Source of the DNA: Desulfohalobiaceae bacterium S24
GTDB lineage: Bacteria > Desulfobacterota > Desulfovibrionia > Desulfovibrionales > Desulfothermaceae
DNA length: 43,047 nt
Direction: 5' to 3'
Assembly (NCBI GenBank): GCA_011389765.1
Contig: JAABTT010000023.1
Span: forward strand, 1 to 43,047
Under the pieces are notes generated by a model that was given only the letters and a program-made list of their open reading frames with translations, did not search any database and was not told where the DNA came from. Numbering within the stretch: the stretch's first letter is position 1; each line of letters begins with the position of its first letter. Position numbers and translations under genes: made by a program. Positions 24,716 through 33,568 of the stretch are shown here, one piece after another.

Positions 24716-25792
24716 TCAACGCAGCTTCAAGGTGCTCAAGGCAATCAGGGCCAGCAGGATTGATAAAATCCAGAAGCGGACACTGATCTTGGATTCCGGG
24801 GTGCCGATCATTTCAAAATGATGATGCAGAGGGGCCATGCGAAAAATCCGCTTCCCGCCGGTGAACCTGAAGTAGCCGACCTGGAGGATCACGGAAATGG
24901 TTTCAATCACAAACAGTCCACCCACAATCACCAAGACGAGTTCCTGCTTGCAGAGTATGGCGACGAAGCCCAGGGCGCTCCCAATGCTCAAGCTGCCCAC
25001 ATCCCCCATAAAGACCTGGGCCGGGTAGGCATTGAACCACAAAAATCCCAAACCCGCCCCCACCAGGGCGCCGCAGAAAACCGTGACTTCACCGACCCCG
25101 CTCACCGAGGCCACTTGAAGATACTCGGCCAGTTCAGCATGACCCGCGACATACACAAAGATGGTCAAACATCCGGCCGCGATGATGCTTGGTCCTATGG
25201 CCAATCCATCCAGACCGTCAGTCAGATTGACGCCGTTGGACGATCCCACGATCACCGCCAGGGCAAACGCGAGATAAAACCATCCCAAATCCGGCTGCAG
25301 GGACTTGAAAAATGGCACATACAGCGTGCTTGAATAGCCGGGCAAAGAAATCAGAACGCTCACGGCCGCCCCGGCCAGGACGAGCTGAGCCAGAAATTTT
25401 CCTTTTATACTCAGGCCCTTATTCTCTTTTTTTTTCAATTTCAGGAAATCGTCCACAAAGCCGATAAGGGCATACCCGGAAAAAAGGAACAAGGTCAGCC
25501 AGAGATAGGCATTGGTCAAATCCCCCCAGAGAAGCACGCTGAGGACCAGGCTGCCCCAGATAAGCATGCCGCCCATGGTCGGGGTTCCCTGTTTTTTCTG
25601 ATGATTGTGGACATCTTCTTGAATATTTTGCCGGTATTTGATCTTTTCCAGCCAGGCGATAAACCTGGGACCCAGGAGGATGCTCAACAGCAGGGCGGTC
25701 ACCAGGGCATACACGGAGCGGAACGTGATGTAGCGAAAGACATTGAAGAGCGTGAAGACATCGCTCAAGGGATAGAGCAGATGATAAAACAT
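24716..25792 (-). CDS. mraY: phospho-N-acetylmuramoyl-pentapeptide transferase
   Basis: The 358-residue integral membrane enzyme forms lipid I from UDP-MurNAc-pentapeptide and undecaprenyl phosphate. About ten membrane helices are visible. Conserved motifs are [10 protein letters not shown] near residue 68, the aspartates in [11 protein letters not shown] (about 110-120), the catalytic [12 protein letters not shown] (about 190) and [12 protein letters not shown] (about 320). All are intact. The start codon overlaps the murF stop by one base (TGATG arrangement), indicating translational coupling. Confidence 0.98.
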   Translation of the reverse strand: MFYHLLYPLSDVFTLFNVFRYITFRSVYALVTALLLSILLGPRFIAWLEKIKYRQNIQEDVHNHQKKQGTPTMGGMLIWGSLVLSVLLWGDLTNAYLWLTLFLFSGYALIGFVDDFLKLKKKENKGLSIKGKFLAQLVLAGAAVSVLISLPGYSSTLYVPFFKSLQPDLGWFYLAFALAVIVGSSNGVNLTDGLDGLAIGPSIIAAGCLTIFVYVAGHAELAEYLQVASVSGVGEVTVFCGALVGAGLGFLWFNAYPAQVFMGDVGSLSIGSALGFVAILCKQELVLVIVGGLFVIETISVILQVGYFRFTGGKRIFRMAPLHHHFEMIGTPESKISVRFWILSILLALIALSTLKLR

Positions 25793-27177
25793 CAGGCAAT
25801 CTCCTGGACAAGGACCTCAAGAAATTTTTCCAGACCGCACCCCCGGGATCCCTTGAAAAAAACCAGCCCTTCCTCGAGTCCCAGTCCGCGCCAGGCAGCG
25901 AGAAATTCCGGTTTGCTGTTGACCGGCTCGAAACCGCCCCGGTCCCGGGCCTTGTTGAACCCGGCCCGGACCTCTTCACGATAGTCCCCATAATAGATCA
26001 AAGCAATGCAGCCTGCCTGGGCCGCCATCTCTCCCAGGGCCGTATGCGCTTTCGGAGCAGAGGGCCCCAGCTCCTTCATTTCGCCGAGGACCAGAACCAG
26101 CGGCGCTTTCCCTCTGATTTCCGCGACATTGGCCAAGGCGCGCTGCATGGCCAGTGGATTGGCATTATAACAATCGTCTATGATCTGGAAGTGCCCCAGG
26201 CTTTGCACCTGACAGCGGTGCTCCGGAAGCCTTGCCGAGGCCAGACCCTTTTGTATGCTTGCGCCGTCCAGGCCCAGGACATCGGCGGCTGCTGCAGCCG
26301 CAAGCGCATTCTCCAGCATGAATCTGCCTGAGTAGGGGATAGCGATGTCCAGCCGGCCCTGTTTTAGCTCCAGCGAAAAAAGGCTCTCTGATGCGCTTAT
26401 CTTCCGGCACCGTCCTGTATACAGCCCCTCGGACTCCGCCGCAGAAAAGCTCAACAACTGCAAATCCCCGCGTTCGGGGAGATGGGAGGCTATTTCCGGA
26501 TAATCACGGCTCACAAGGATATGCCCCCCTGGTCGCACAAACTGCAGCAAACGGCATTTCTCTGCGGCCACTCCATCCGGATCCCCGAGTCCCTCCAGAT
26601 GGCAGGGCCCGATATTCACCAGAATCGCCAGGTCAGGCCTGAGAATAGAGGCCAGGTCCTCCATTTCATTTTTTTCGCTCACCCCGGCCTCCAGGACCCA
26701 ATACTGCTCCTGAGCGCTGAAGCCCAGGATGGAAAGCGAGAGCCCGAGTCGATTATTCCAGTTTTTATGATTCTTCCCCACCTGGTCTTGAGTGGCGAGT
26801 ATGGAGCTCAAAAATTCTTTGACTGTTGTTTTGCCGGCAGTCCCGGTTACCCCCAGGACCAGCCCCGGAAAGCGGCGCCGCCATTCAGCGGCCAGGTTCC
26901 CCAAAGCCTGCAGCGTATCTTTGACCAGCAGCAGGGGGATCTCCCCGTTGAAATCCATGAGGGGCCGCTCTACCAGGACAGCCGCCGCTCCCTTGTGCAG
27001 CGCCTCCCAGACGAAGTGGTGTCCGTCGAAGCGGTTCCCGGACAGGCAGACAAAAAGATCCCCCGGGGTCACGGACCGGCTGTCCGTACTCAGGCCGGTG
27101 ACGATAAGATCCCGGAAGAGCGCATAATCTCCCACCGCCCCGAGGAGTCTCCCTATTTCCGATAAGCTCATGCGCAT
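25792..27177 (-). CDS. murF: UDP-MurNAc-tripeptide:D-alanyl-D-alanine ligase
   Basis: The enzyme attaches D-Ala-D-Ala to complete the cytoplasmic pentapeptide precursor. The ATG at 27177 (461 residues) follows TGAGGA that overlaps the murE stop; a longer in-frame start at 27237 would run into murE. The N-terminal domain holds [18 protein letters not shown]. The P-loop is [13 protein letters not shown], where Ala replaces the more usual Ser or Asn of Mur ligases. The C-terminal domain has [17 protein letters not shown], the family hallmark. It lies 13 bp after murE. Confidence 0.96.
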   Translation of the reverse strand: MRMSLSEIGRLLGAVGDYALFRDLIVTGLSTDSRSVTPGDLFVCLSGNRFDGHHFVWEALHKGAAAVLVERPLMDFNGEIPLLLVKDTLQALGNLAAEWRRRFPGLVLGVTGTAGKTTVKEFLSSILATQDQVGKNHKNWNNRLGLSLSILGFSAQEQYWVLEAGVSEKNEMEDLASILRPDLAILVNIGPCHLEGLGDPDGVAAEKCRLLQFVRPGGHILVSRDYPEIASHLPERGDLQLLSFSAAESEGLYTGRCRKISASESLFSLELKQGRLDIAIPYSGRFMLENALAAAAAADVLGLDGASIQKGLASARLPEHRCQVQSLGHFQIIDDCYNANPLAMQRALANVAEIRGKAPLVLVLGEMKELGPSAPKAHTALGEMAAQAGCIALIYYGDYREEVRAGFNKARDRGGFEPVNSKPEFLAAWRGLGLEEGLVFFKGSRGCGLEKFLEVLVQEIA

Positions 27178-27190
27178 TTGCGGATTGTCC

Positions 27191-28651
27191 TCACTGTTTT
27201 TCACCTCTGCCGATGCGCTGAACCACCTCCCGGTCACTGAAGGGGTATCTCACGCCCTTGATCTCCTGGTAACTTTCATGGCCTTTTCCGGCAATGAGCA
27301 CCACATCCTCGGGACCGGCTTCATGCAGAGCCAGTTCAATGGCTTTGGCCCGCTCCGGTTCTTCAATCAAGCGGGAGGCGGTCTGCAGTCCGGGGAGCAC
27401 ATCTTTCATGATGGCCAGCGGATCTTCATCCCGGGGATTGTCCGAGGTCAAAACAGTCAAATCCGAATACTCGGCCGCCGCCTGCCCCATAAGCGGGCGT
27501 TTGTGTTTGTCCCGATTGCCGCCGCACCCAAAGACAACGATCACCCGCTTGAAATCGACTTCTCGGATGGAACGCAGGACATTGTGCAGGGCATCCGGGG
27601 TGTGAGCGTAATCAATGAAAACAGACCCGCCACCGAGGCCCCTGACTCGTTCCAGGCGACCCGGCGCCCCGGCAAAATCGGACAGCGATTGAAGCGTATC
27701 CGGCTTCAGTCCCAGCCTGAGCCCCGCAGCCTGAACCGCCAGAAGATTGGAGGCATTGTGCCGTCCCAGAAGCGGTGAAAAAAGCTCCCAGCGCTCTTTC
27801 TGATACTGCATTTCCAAGCGCAGTCCCTCTCTGGACAGGTGTTGCAATCGTCCCTGCAGGCAGTCGAAACCTGAAGAGGGGGGCGCATTCAGACTGAAGC
27901 CCAGTCCCCGGCCGGCCAGGGCTGCCAATTGCCGGCCATAGGTGTCATCCAGGTTCAAGACAGGAAAAGGCCGCCGCCCCTGCTCCGGAAAAAACAAGCG
28001 TTTTTTCGCCTGAAAATAGCTTTCCATGTTCAGGTGATAATCGAGATGATCGTGGGTCAGATTTGTGAACAGGCCCAGATCAAAAGCCAAACCCGCGGTT
28101 CGCTGCTGCTCCAAAGCATGGGAGGAAACTTCCATACAGACCGTATCCACCGTATCGCCCATTTGGGCCAGGACCTTGTGCAGTTCCAGACATCCCGGCG
28201 TGGTCAGGCCGGCCGGCTGCTCCCTCCCGGGCCAGCGGTAGGCAATCGTCCCCAGACGCCCCACCTGCCGTCCGGCTTTTTGCAAAAGGTGCTCAAGTCC
28301 AAAGCAGACAGTGGTCTTTCCGTTGGTTCCAGTGATGCCGACGAGGTGAAAGTCTCTGTTCTCGGTCTTGTAATAGGCTGCGGCCAATGCGCCCAAAGCC
28401 CGGCCGGCGTCCGGCCGGAACAGGACCTTTGCCCCGCCCGGGGAAATCCCGGGGTCAAGGGCCTGATCAGTAACGATCCAAGCGGCTCCCCGCTGCAGGG
28501 CCTCGGCGATAAAGTCGGCCCCGCTCCTGCGTGATCCGCTCAAGACCACAAAAACATCCCCGGCCTGGACCTCGGAGGAATGACTGCGGACCTTCCGGCC
28601 TGCTCTGACTTCTTCCAGGAGCTGCATCCAGTGTGTAGTCTGCGAGGGCAA
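27191..28651 (-). CDS. murE: UDP-MurNAc-L-Ala-D-Glu:meso-diaminopimelate ligase
   Basis: The ligase adds the third residue of the stem peptide. The motif DNPRDEDP near the C-terminus is the meso-diaminopimelate specificity signature, so the wall is A1-gamma type. The ATP P-loop is ITGTNGKTTVCFGLE, and HTPDALHNVL and GCGGNRDKHKR mark the C-terminal domain. A TTG at 28651 is taken as start because AAGGAG (28658-28663) lies six bases before it. An in-frame GTG at 28669 has no Shine-Dalgarno sequence, and the first ATG is at 28627. About 486 residues result. Confidence 0.94.
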   Translation of the reverse strand: MPSQTTHWMQLLEEVRAGRKVRSHSSEVQAGDVFVVLSGSRRSGADFIAEALQRGAAWIVTDQALDPGISPGGAKVLFRPDAGRALGALAAAYYKTENRDFHLVGITGTNGKTTVCFGLEHLLQKAGRQVGRLGTIAYRWPGREQPAGLTTPGCLELHKVLAQMGDTVDTVCMEVSSHALEQQRTAGLAFDLGLFTNLTHDHLDYHLNMESYFQAKKRLFFPEQGRRPFPVLNLDDTYGRQLAALAGRGLGFSLNAPPSSGFDCLQGRLQHLSREGLRLEMQYQKERWELFSPLLGRHNASNLLAVQAAGLRLGLKPDTLQSLSDFAGAPGRLERVRGLGGGSVFIDYAHTPDALHNVLRSIREVDFKRVIVVFGCGGNRDKHKRPLMGQAAAEYSDLTVLTSDNPRDEDPLAIMKDVLPGLQTASRLIEEPERAKAIELALHEAGPEDVVLIAGKGHESYQEIKGVRYPFSDREVVQRIGRGEKQ

Positions 28652-28687
28652 CCGGCTCTCCTTGTTCACTTCGAAATTAGAAATTCG

Positions 28688-28766
28688 AAATTGGAAATTG
28701 GCAAGAAAAGAATGCAGAAAAGCAGAATATTCTATTGCGTCTCATCAAATTTCCAATTTCCAATTT
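28688..28766. repeat. inverted repeat of AAATTGGAAATTGG in the ftsI-murE gap
   Basis: AAATTGGAAATTGG (28688-28701) and its exact complement (28753-28766) flank a 51-bp loop. The arms belong to a family of GAAATTGGAAATT repeats, also seen singly at 32134-32147 before rsmH. The structure sits next to the 68-bp duplicated element and may be part of the same mobile or recombinogenic sequence. Confidence 0.75.
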
Positions 28767-28776
28767 ATAATATCTA

Positions 28777-28844
28777 TGACAAGGACTTCAACTGCTTCTG
28801 AGCAACACATTTTCTTGTTTTCTATGACAGAGATCAACCTATAA
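28777..28844 (-). repeat. 68-bp dispersed element, copy A (after ftsI)
   Basis: This segment matches 32152-32219 at 64 of 68 positions without gaps. It lies immediately after the ftsI stop codon, and the other copy lies immediately after the mraZ stop, in the same orientation. It has no coding potential and no terminator form. Confidence 0.92.
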
Positions 28845-28845
28845 C

Positions 28846-30831
28846 TCACTCATCTTCCACGAGATTCAAGACCACTGTAGTGGATGAACTCTGTGTACAG
28901 GCCCTCCCCGGAGGCGGCTGCTGACTGCCGACCAGCACTCCCTGACCGGAAACTTTGGGGACAATCGAGTGCTCGGCCAGTATTTCAAAGGCCCGCCGTA
29001 ATGAAAAACCCCGCAAATCGGGCATTTCCCCTTGTTCCAGGACCGATCCGTCTATTTTGACCGCCTGGGGAATCATTCGACTCACGGCCGGAGAAGCCTG
29101 TGCCTTAAGCCCCTGCTCCCGCTGCCGGGTACGCTCCTTCCAATAATGCGGGAAATCGTCCGTCCCGGACAGCAGTTTCGCAGCCACATCACGAACGGCC
29201 GGTGCGGCCACCACCCCGCCATAATGGTTCTCCTTAGGCTCATCTATCACCGCAAGGACCAGATACTCCGGATCCAAGCCCGGAAACAGGCCGACGAAAG
29301 AAGCTGTATACCGATCCGCATAGCCCCCGTCTTTTGAAGCCTTCTGGGAGGTTCCGGTCTTGCCCCCGACGACCATCCCCGGTATTCTGGCCCTGGTTCC
29401 GGTACCGTCTTCCTCGACGACTTCGGTCATCATTTCCAGAACAGTTTGCGCGGTCTTCCGGGAAAACACCCTCACTCTGTTTGCCGCCGCGTTTGACTCA
29501 GGTTCCTGAATGAGCTTCAAAGGCTGCAACAGTCCCTTATTGGCCAGGCAGAGATAGCTTTGGGCCAGCTGCAGCAGGGTCACCCCCACTCCCTGTCCAA
29601 AACTGGCCGCCACAAGATCGACCCGGGTCCAGCCTCCGGCCGGTCTGAGTATGCCCTCGGCCTCGCCGGGAAGGGGCACCCCGGTCCGGCGTCCCAGGCC
29701 CACTGCCCGCAAGTACTCGAAATATATATCTGAACCGAGCTGCAGTCCGATTTTTGCGGCCCCGATATTGCTTGAATAGCGGATGATCTTGTTCACCGGA
29801 AGCCAGCCGTATTCATGGGTATCGTTGAATGTCTGTCCGGCAAAGGCCCACTTTCCGTTTTCGCAGAAAAAAATATCCTGGCGGCGGCAGGTCTGCGTTT
29901 CCAAAGCCGCCGCCGCCAAAACCGGCTTCAAGGTTGAACCCGGCTCAAAAACATCCAAAGCGGCCTTGTTTTTCCAAATTGACGGCTCTGAGTCCTGATA
30001 ATTGTTCGGGTTGAAAAAAGGATACTGGGCCCAGGCCAATATTTCTCCGCCGTCGACTTTGACCGCCAGGCACAGTCCCCCCTTGGCCCGGTTTTCCTGC
30101 ACCGCTGCCGCCAAGGCCTCTTCTGCGGCAATCTGGACCTGTCTATCCAAGGTCAAAACCAGATCTTTGCCGGCCAAATCATCTGTCAATTGTCCCGGAG
30201 CAAACAGCATGTTTCCCGAAGCGTCCCGCTGCACCATGAACTCATTTCTGTGCCCGGCCAGATAGTCATTGTAGGAACATTCCAAACCTTCCAGGCCCAC
30301 ATTGTCCACCCCTACAAAGCCGAGCAGCTGTCCGGCCAATTTCCCCTGGGGATAAAATCGGGCCATTTCTTCACTGAGATGAACCCCTGGAAGATGGGCG
30401 CTCCGAATTGCACTCGCTTTGCGATCACTGATTTTTCGCTGCAGCCAGACAAAAGAGCGGTCTTCAAAGACAGCCCGCCGAATTTTCTGTCTGTCAATAT
30501 CTAAAATCCTGCTCAAGAACTGGGCTGTATGTTCCTTCTTTTCAATCTCCCCCGGTCTGATAAAAACGGAATTCATCCGAACGCTCTTGGCCAAAAGGTT
30601 TCCCTTGGCATCGCTGATTTTCCCTCGTTGTCCATAGGTGCTTTTGCTGACCCAATGCTGGTCCGAGGCCTGATGCGACAGGTTCGGTCCGAGGACGATC
30701 TGGACATAATAGGCCCGAACCCAAAGGCCCAGCAAAGCCATGGCCAGCAGGCCTCCCAAAAAGACGATTCTGAGTCTGATCCAGTCGATTCTTGATGTCC
30801 GGTAGTTGTTTGCAACAGAAGGCCGGCGCAT
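28846..30831 (-). CDS. ftsI: septal peptidoglycan transpeptidase FtsI (class B PBP) with C-terminal PASTA domain
   Basis: The 661-residue penicillin-binding protein cross-links septal peptidoglycan in the periplasm. One N-terminal membrane helix lies at about residues 21-45. The PBP dimer/pedestal domain runs from about 65 to 215. The transpeptidase motifs are intact: SxxK Ser299-Lys302 (STLK), SSN at 353-355 and KTG at 491-493. A PASTA-like domain occupies the C-terminus (about 592-655, GEMPDLRGFSLRRAFEILA), as in Spo-type and some delta-proteobacterial PBPs. It starts 1 bp after the ftsL stop and partners FtsW. Confidence 0.97.
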   Translation of the reverse strand: MRRPSVANNYRTSRIDWIRLRIVFLGGLLAMALLGLWVRAYYVQIVLGPNLSHQASDQHWVSKSTYGQRGKISDAKGNLLAKSVRMNSVFIRPGEIEKKEHTAQFLSRILDIDRQKIRRAVFEDRSFVWLQRKISDRKASAIRSAHLPGVHLSEEMARFYPQGKLAGQLLGFVGVDNVGLEGLECSYNDYLAGHRNEFMVQRDASGNMLFAPGQLTDDLAGKDLVLTLDRQVQIAAEEALAAAVQENRAKGGLCLAVKVDGGEILAWAQYPFFNPNNYQDSEPSIWKNKAALDVFEPGSTLKPVLAAAALETQTCRRQDIFFCENGKWAFAGQTFNDTHEYGWLPVNKIIRYSSNIGAAKIGLQLGSDIYFEYLRAVGLGRRTGVPLPGEAEGILRPAGGWTRVDLVAASFGQGVGVTLLQLAQSYLCLANKGLLQPLKLIQEPESNAAANRVRVFSRKTAQTVLEMMTEVVEEDGTGTRARIPGMVVGGKTGTSQKASKDGGYADRYTASFVGLFPGLDPEYLVLAVIDEPKENHYGGVVAAPAVRDVAAKLLSGTDDFPHYWKERTRQREQGLKAQASPAVSRMIPQAVKIDGSVLEQGEMPDLRGFSLRRAFEILAEHSIVPKVSGQGVLVGSQQPPPGRACTQSSSTTVVLNLVEDE

Positions 30832-30832
30832 A

Positions 30833-31108
30833 TCAATACCCGATTTTACGGATTGAGTCCGTATCCGGCTTCTGCAAATTGAAGCGCTGCATCAGAGGTT
30901 CCATATTTTGAGCGGACACCAGGTTAAGTTGCTCCAGATGAAGCTTGTCATTCAAGCTCGTCTCCCGGGCGATTGTTTTTTGAAGATCCTCAATTCTGTA
31001 GGACAGGCCTACCAGGGTGATGTTCAGCCAAACGATACAGAAAGAAAAAAACAAGAGCATGATCCCAAGGACCGAGCAGATGAGATGCCATACGGAAATT
31101 TTTTTCAT
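30833..31108 (-). CDS. ftsL: cell division protein FtsL-like
   Basis: The 91-residue bitopic protein has one membrane helix (about residues 8-33) followed by a leucine-zipper-like coiled coil (about 36-70) and a short periplasmic tail ending QRFNLQKPDTDSIRKIGY. Sequence similarity is weak, as is usual for FtsL. The assignment rests on size, topology and the fixed position between rsmH and ftsI. It would form the FtsQLB-type complex that activates FtsWI. The gap to rsmH is 14 bp. Confidence 0.85.
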   Translation of the reverse strand: MKKISVWHLICSVLGIMLLFFSFCIVWLNITLVGLSYRIEDLQKTIARETSLNDKLHLEQLNLVSAQNMEPLMQRFNLQKPDTDSIRKIGY

Positions 31109-31122
31109 AACCAGGCTCGATT

Positions 31123-32073
31123 TTAAAGGATTTCCGCCACCCTGAGTTTGGCGCTCCGACTTCGGGGGTTGCCCTGAACCTCAGCCGGCGAAGGGGTCAG
31201 GGGCTTTTTGGTCAAAATCTTCAAAACTGCCTTGTGAGCGCATTGACAATAGAGCTGTTCAGGCGGACAGACACAATCTTTGGCGTGATAGCGAAACCAC
31301 TGCTTGACTGCCCGATCCTCCAGGGAATGAAAAGAGATGATTGCGATCCTCCCGCCGGGTCGGACATACTGCGGAATTTTCTCCAGAAAGACCTCAAGGT
31401 CTTCCAGCTCTGAATTCACCGCAATGCGCAAGGCCTGAAATGTTTTTGTCGCCGGATGCTTGCGGGAATGAAAACGTCGCCTGGCCGGATAGGCCCGTTT
31501 GATGATCGCCGCCAGCTCCGTGGTGCCAGCGATGCTTTTTTTTTCCCGCCGGGCAACAATGGTCCGGGCGATACGGCCCGCCATGGGTTCCTGCCCGAAG
31601 TCCTTGATGATCCGCTTCAAATCTTCTGAGGAGCTTGTGTTGACAAGCTCAGCCGCCGTCGGATTGTGATCTGTCTGATCCAAGCGCATATCCAAAGGCC
31701 CGTCCTGCAGGAAGCTGAAGCCCCGTTCCGGATCATCCAGCTGCCGGGAAGAAAACCCCAAATCAAGAACGGCCCCGTCCAGATCCGGCCATTGCACAGC
31801 ATTTAGGGCCTTTTCAAAGTCGGCAAACGAACCCTGCACCAGCTTCACAGAGGGCATATACCCCATTCCGGAGAGAGCCTCCTCGGCGCGGACCAGCGCC
31901 TGTCCGTCCTTGTCGATCCCCAAAACCCGGGCCTCGCCCCCTGTTTCCTGCAAAAGAGCCGCACAGTGCCCACCCGCGCCCAGGGTCCCGTCCAGATATC
32001 TTTTTCCGGACGCCGGGGCCAGCCATTCAAGGATTTCCGCGGTCATCACCGCAATATGCGCATCAACGGACAT
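31123..32073 (-). CDS. rsmH: 16S rRNA (cytosine(1402)-N(4))-methyltransferase
   Basis: The 316-residue SAM-dependent enzyme (MraW) N4-methylates C1402 in the decoding centre of 16S rRNA. The SAM loop DGTLGAGGHCAALL starts near residue 28, ALVRAEEAL and VLDLGFSSRQLDDPERGFSF follow (about 104-123), and the helical insert is between. The C-terminal part has FHSRKHPATKTFQALRI and IISFHSLEDRAVK, both family signatures. It lies 148 bp after mraZ, and that gap holds copy B of the 68-bp element. Confidence 0.98.
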   Translation of the reverse strand: MSVDAHIAVMTAEILEWLAPASGKRYLDGTLGAGGHCAALLQETGGEARVLGIDKDGQALVRAEEALSGMGYMPSVKLVQGSFADFEKALNAVQWPDLDGAVLDLGFSSRQLDDPERGFSFLQDGPLDMRLDQTDHNPTAAELVNTSSSEDLKRIIKDFGQEPMAGRIARTIVARREKKSIAGTTELAAIIKRAYPARRRFHSRKHPATKTFQALRIAVNSELEDLEVFLEKIPQYVRPGGRIAIISFHSLEDRAVKQWFRYHAKDCVCPPEQLYCQCAHKAVLKILTKKPLTPSPAEVQGNPRSRSAKLRVAEIL

Positions 32074-32151
32074 AGGATCGATAGAGCGGTCTCAAACTGG
32101 CTTCGCCCGCAGCCCAAAGGTTAATGTTTACTTCGAAATTGGAAATTTCTT

Positions 32152-32219
32152 TGACAAAGACTTCAACTGCTTCGAAGCAACACATTTTCTTGTTTTCTAT
32201 GACAGAGATAAACCTATAA
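32152..32219 (-). repeat. 68-bp dispersed element, copy B (after mraZ)
   Basis: Second copy of the element at 28777-28844, with four substitutions and no gaps. It ends 2 bp from the mraZ stop codon. On the other side it is flanked by a shorter AAATTGGAAATT tract instead of the long inverted repeat of copy A, as if copy B had lost the middle part. Confidence 0.92.
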
Positions 32220-32221
32220 GT

Positions 32222-32680
32222 CTAAATCCGCAGTTCAAAACCCTGCTCCTGCAAATCGCTCATGACTTGCTCATAATTGTCTTCAAGCTCTCGACGTTTT
32301 TGTTCAAACAAGGTCTGATTCCAAATCTCGAATTTCCTTCCCACTCCGGCCAGAATCACTTCTTTTTCCAGCTTGGCATAGGTCCGAAGATGCGGAGCGA
32401 CGAGAATCCTGCCCTGCTTGTCAAGGGACGCCTCCACGGCTCCGGCAATGAAGAAACGCTGAAAAGACCGGACACTCCTGTGCGTCTGATTCAATTGATA
32501 AAAACTGGATTCGATCCTTTCCCACTCGGGCATTGTGTAGCAGGCGATACACCCATCGAAATTGGTGATCATGCATCTGGATCCGGGGTCGTTATCCACT
32601 ACGATCTGCCGATATTCAGGCGGCAGCATCAAACGGCCCTTGCTGTCCAGGCTTCTACCGGAGTGTCCTCGAAACCACAT
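32222..32680 (-). CDS. mraZ: transcriptional regulator MraZ
   Basis: The 152-residue protein has two AbrB/SpoVT-like swapped-hairpin domains: one at the N-terminus (GHSGRSLDSKGRLMLPPEYR, about residues 5-24) and one near residue 85 (VEASLDKQGRILVAPHLRT). It forms ring oligomers that bind direct repeats in its own promoter and control the dcw operon. Here three such repeats abut the start codon, so autoregulation is very likely. It is the first gene of the cluster. Confidence 0.97.
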   Translation of the reverse strand: MWFRGHSGRSLDSKGRLMLPPEYRQIVVDNDPGSRCMITNFDGCIACYTMPEWERIESSFYQLNQTHRSVRSFQRFFIAGAVEASLDKQGRILVAPHLRTYAKLEKEVILAGVGRKFEIWNQTLFEQKRRELEDNYEQVMSDLQEQGFELRI

Positions 32681-32710
32681 ATTCCCCCACTTCTAACCAC
32701 TTTTTCCCAC
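32681..32710 (-). promoter_or_regulatory. MraZ operator: three direct repeats with 10-bp period
   Basis: Read on the minus strand, GTGGG, GTGGT and GTGGG occur every 10 bp (units at 32706-32710, 32696-32700 and 32686-32690), each followed by five A-rich bases, and end at the mraZ ATG. This is the known MraZ box form, TGGGN repeated with 5-bp spacers. The last unit also supplies the GGGGGA ribosome binding site, so binding could affect both transcription and translation. Confidence 0.88.
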
Positions 32711-32739
32711 AGTCTGCCCAAAAAAATATCGCTTGTCAA
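32711..32739 (-). promoter_or_regulatory. candidate promoter of the dcw operon
   Basis: On the minus strand a perfect -35 TTGACA (32739-32734) is followed 17 bp later by CAGACT (32716-32711) as a weak -10. Transcription would start near 32704, inside the MraZ repeats, which fits repression by MraZ. It is the only good sigma-70 match upstream of the 15-gene cluster. Confidence 0.6.
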
Positions 32740-33178
32740 GAAGAAATCTGAAGGAGGAGGTCTGCAACGAATCGGGGGGCTATCTGGAATGAAAAGAGAC
32801 GGGATGACAGCCGGGCGGCATGCTTTGCCTCATCCCGCCGGAAATCAAACTATGCTGAGTGAGAGCGCCCTGTGGCCTGCCTGCCCATACAAAAAAAGCT
32901 ATCTGTACCTGTGCAGCTTTGTCAAGTTTTTCCCGGGACAGAGCCGGGCGGCAAATCAAAAAGACATAGCAGCTTCGGTGCCGCCGGGTTTTTGAATCCC
33001 CGGCGGATTGCAGCCGCCGAACCGCGGGAATTCGGGATCGCCTTCCAGGCCCCGCAAAGGCCCGAACCCCCCTTCCTGTTGCCTGTCCCATTGTCTTGCT
33101 TCTTTTCACCAGTTTGATTACCCTGCATCTCTTTCGCTGTGGACGGGAACTGGTCAAGAAACAAAAGGCGGGCAACTC
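32740..33178. other. non-coding stretch upstream of the exonuclease III remnant
   Basis: No gene is supported in these 439 bp. It holds two inverted repeats: CGGGATGA 32800-32807 with TCATCCCG 32830-32837, and CCGCCGGG 32981-32988 with CCCGGCGG 32999-33006. A long open frame on the minus strand here has no ribosome binding site and an Arg/Pro-rich composition, so it was left out. Confidence 0.6.
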
Positions 33179-33442
33179 ATGAAGATCCTCTCCTGGAATG
33201 TGAACGGCTTTCGGGCCGGCTTTGTGGATGCCTTCCGCCTGTTCAACCCGGAACCGGGGCATTACAGCTGGTGGTCCTACCGCTCCGGGGCCAGACAGCG
33301 CAACGCTGGGTGGCGGATCGATTATTTTTTCGTCTCCTGTGAACTGCGCCCCCATGTGTCCCGGGCCTGGATCGAGCCCCAGGTCATGGGCTCCGACCAC
33401 TGTCCGGTGGGCCTGCAGCTCGATATTGCAGAAAAACACTGA
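33179..33442 (+). pseudogene. xth: exonuclease III remnant with large in-frame internal deletion
   Basis: The 87-residue open frame begins with the exact exonuclease III N-terminus (MKILSWNVNGFRA). It then jumps straight to the C-terminal end GFVDAFRLFNPEPGHYSWWS, with the catalytic SDHCPVGLQLD motif. A normal enzyme has about 255 residues, so about 170, including the catalytic Glu and the central Asp/Asn, are missing. The reading frame is kept. The junction falls in a short GGCTTT repeat (NGF/AGF), which suggests deletion by slippage. It cannot be an active AP endonuclease, and a functional copy is expected elsewhere in the genome. Confidence 0.85.
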
Positions 33443-33467
33443 TATTCGATATCATCGTCCTTTCAAT

Positions 33468-33503
33468 ATCCGGAGTTGCGTCCGGCCGGACGCAACTCCG
33501 GAT
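33468..33503. other. perfect 36-bp palindrome
   Basis: ATCCGGAGTTGCGTCCGG (33468-33485) is followed directly by its exact reverse complement (33486-33503), with no spacer. It lies between the xth remnant and the FKBP gene. It could form a strong RNA hairpin (terminator-like, with a GTTTG tail only) or a DNA cruciform. Confidence 0.92.
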
Positions 33504-33568
33504 GTTTGACCCCTTTATCTGATTCTGGTATTGCCCCCTTTTTAACTTCTGACCCAAGAGGAGACTCT

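Noticed and set aside
33008..33178. An N-terminal extension of the exonuclease III remnant
   Set aside because: The extra 57 codons are Pro/Ser/Cys-rich, while the residues from 33179 on match the true exonuclease III start.
32780..33439. A 219-codon minus-strand open frame upstream of mraZ
   Set aside because: It covers the antisense of the exonuclease III remnant and non-coding DNA, and has no ribosome binding site or domain.
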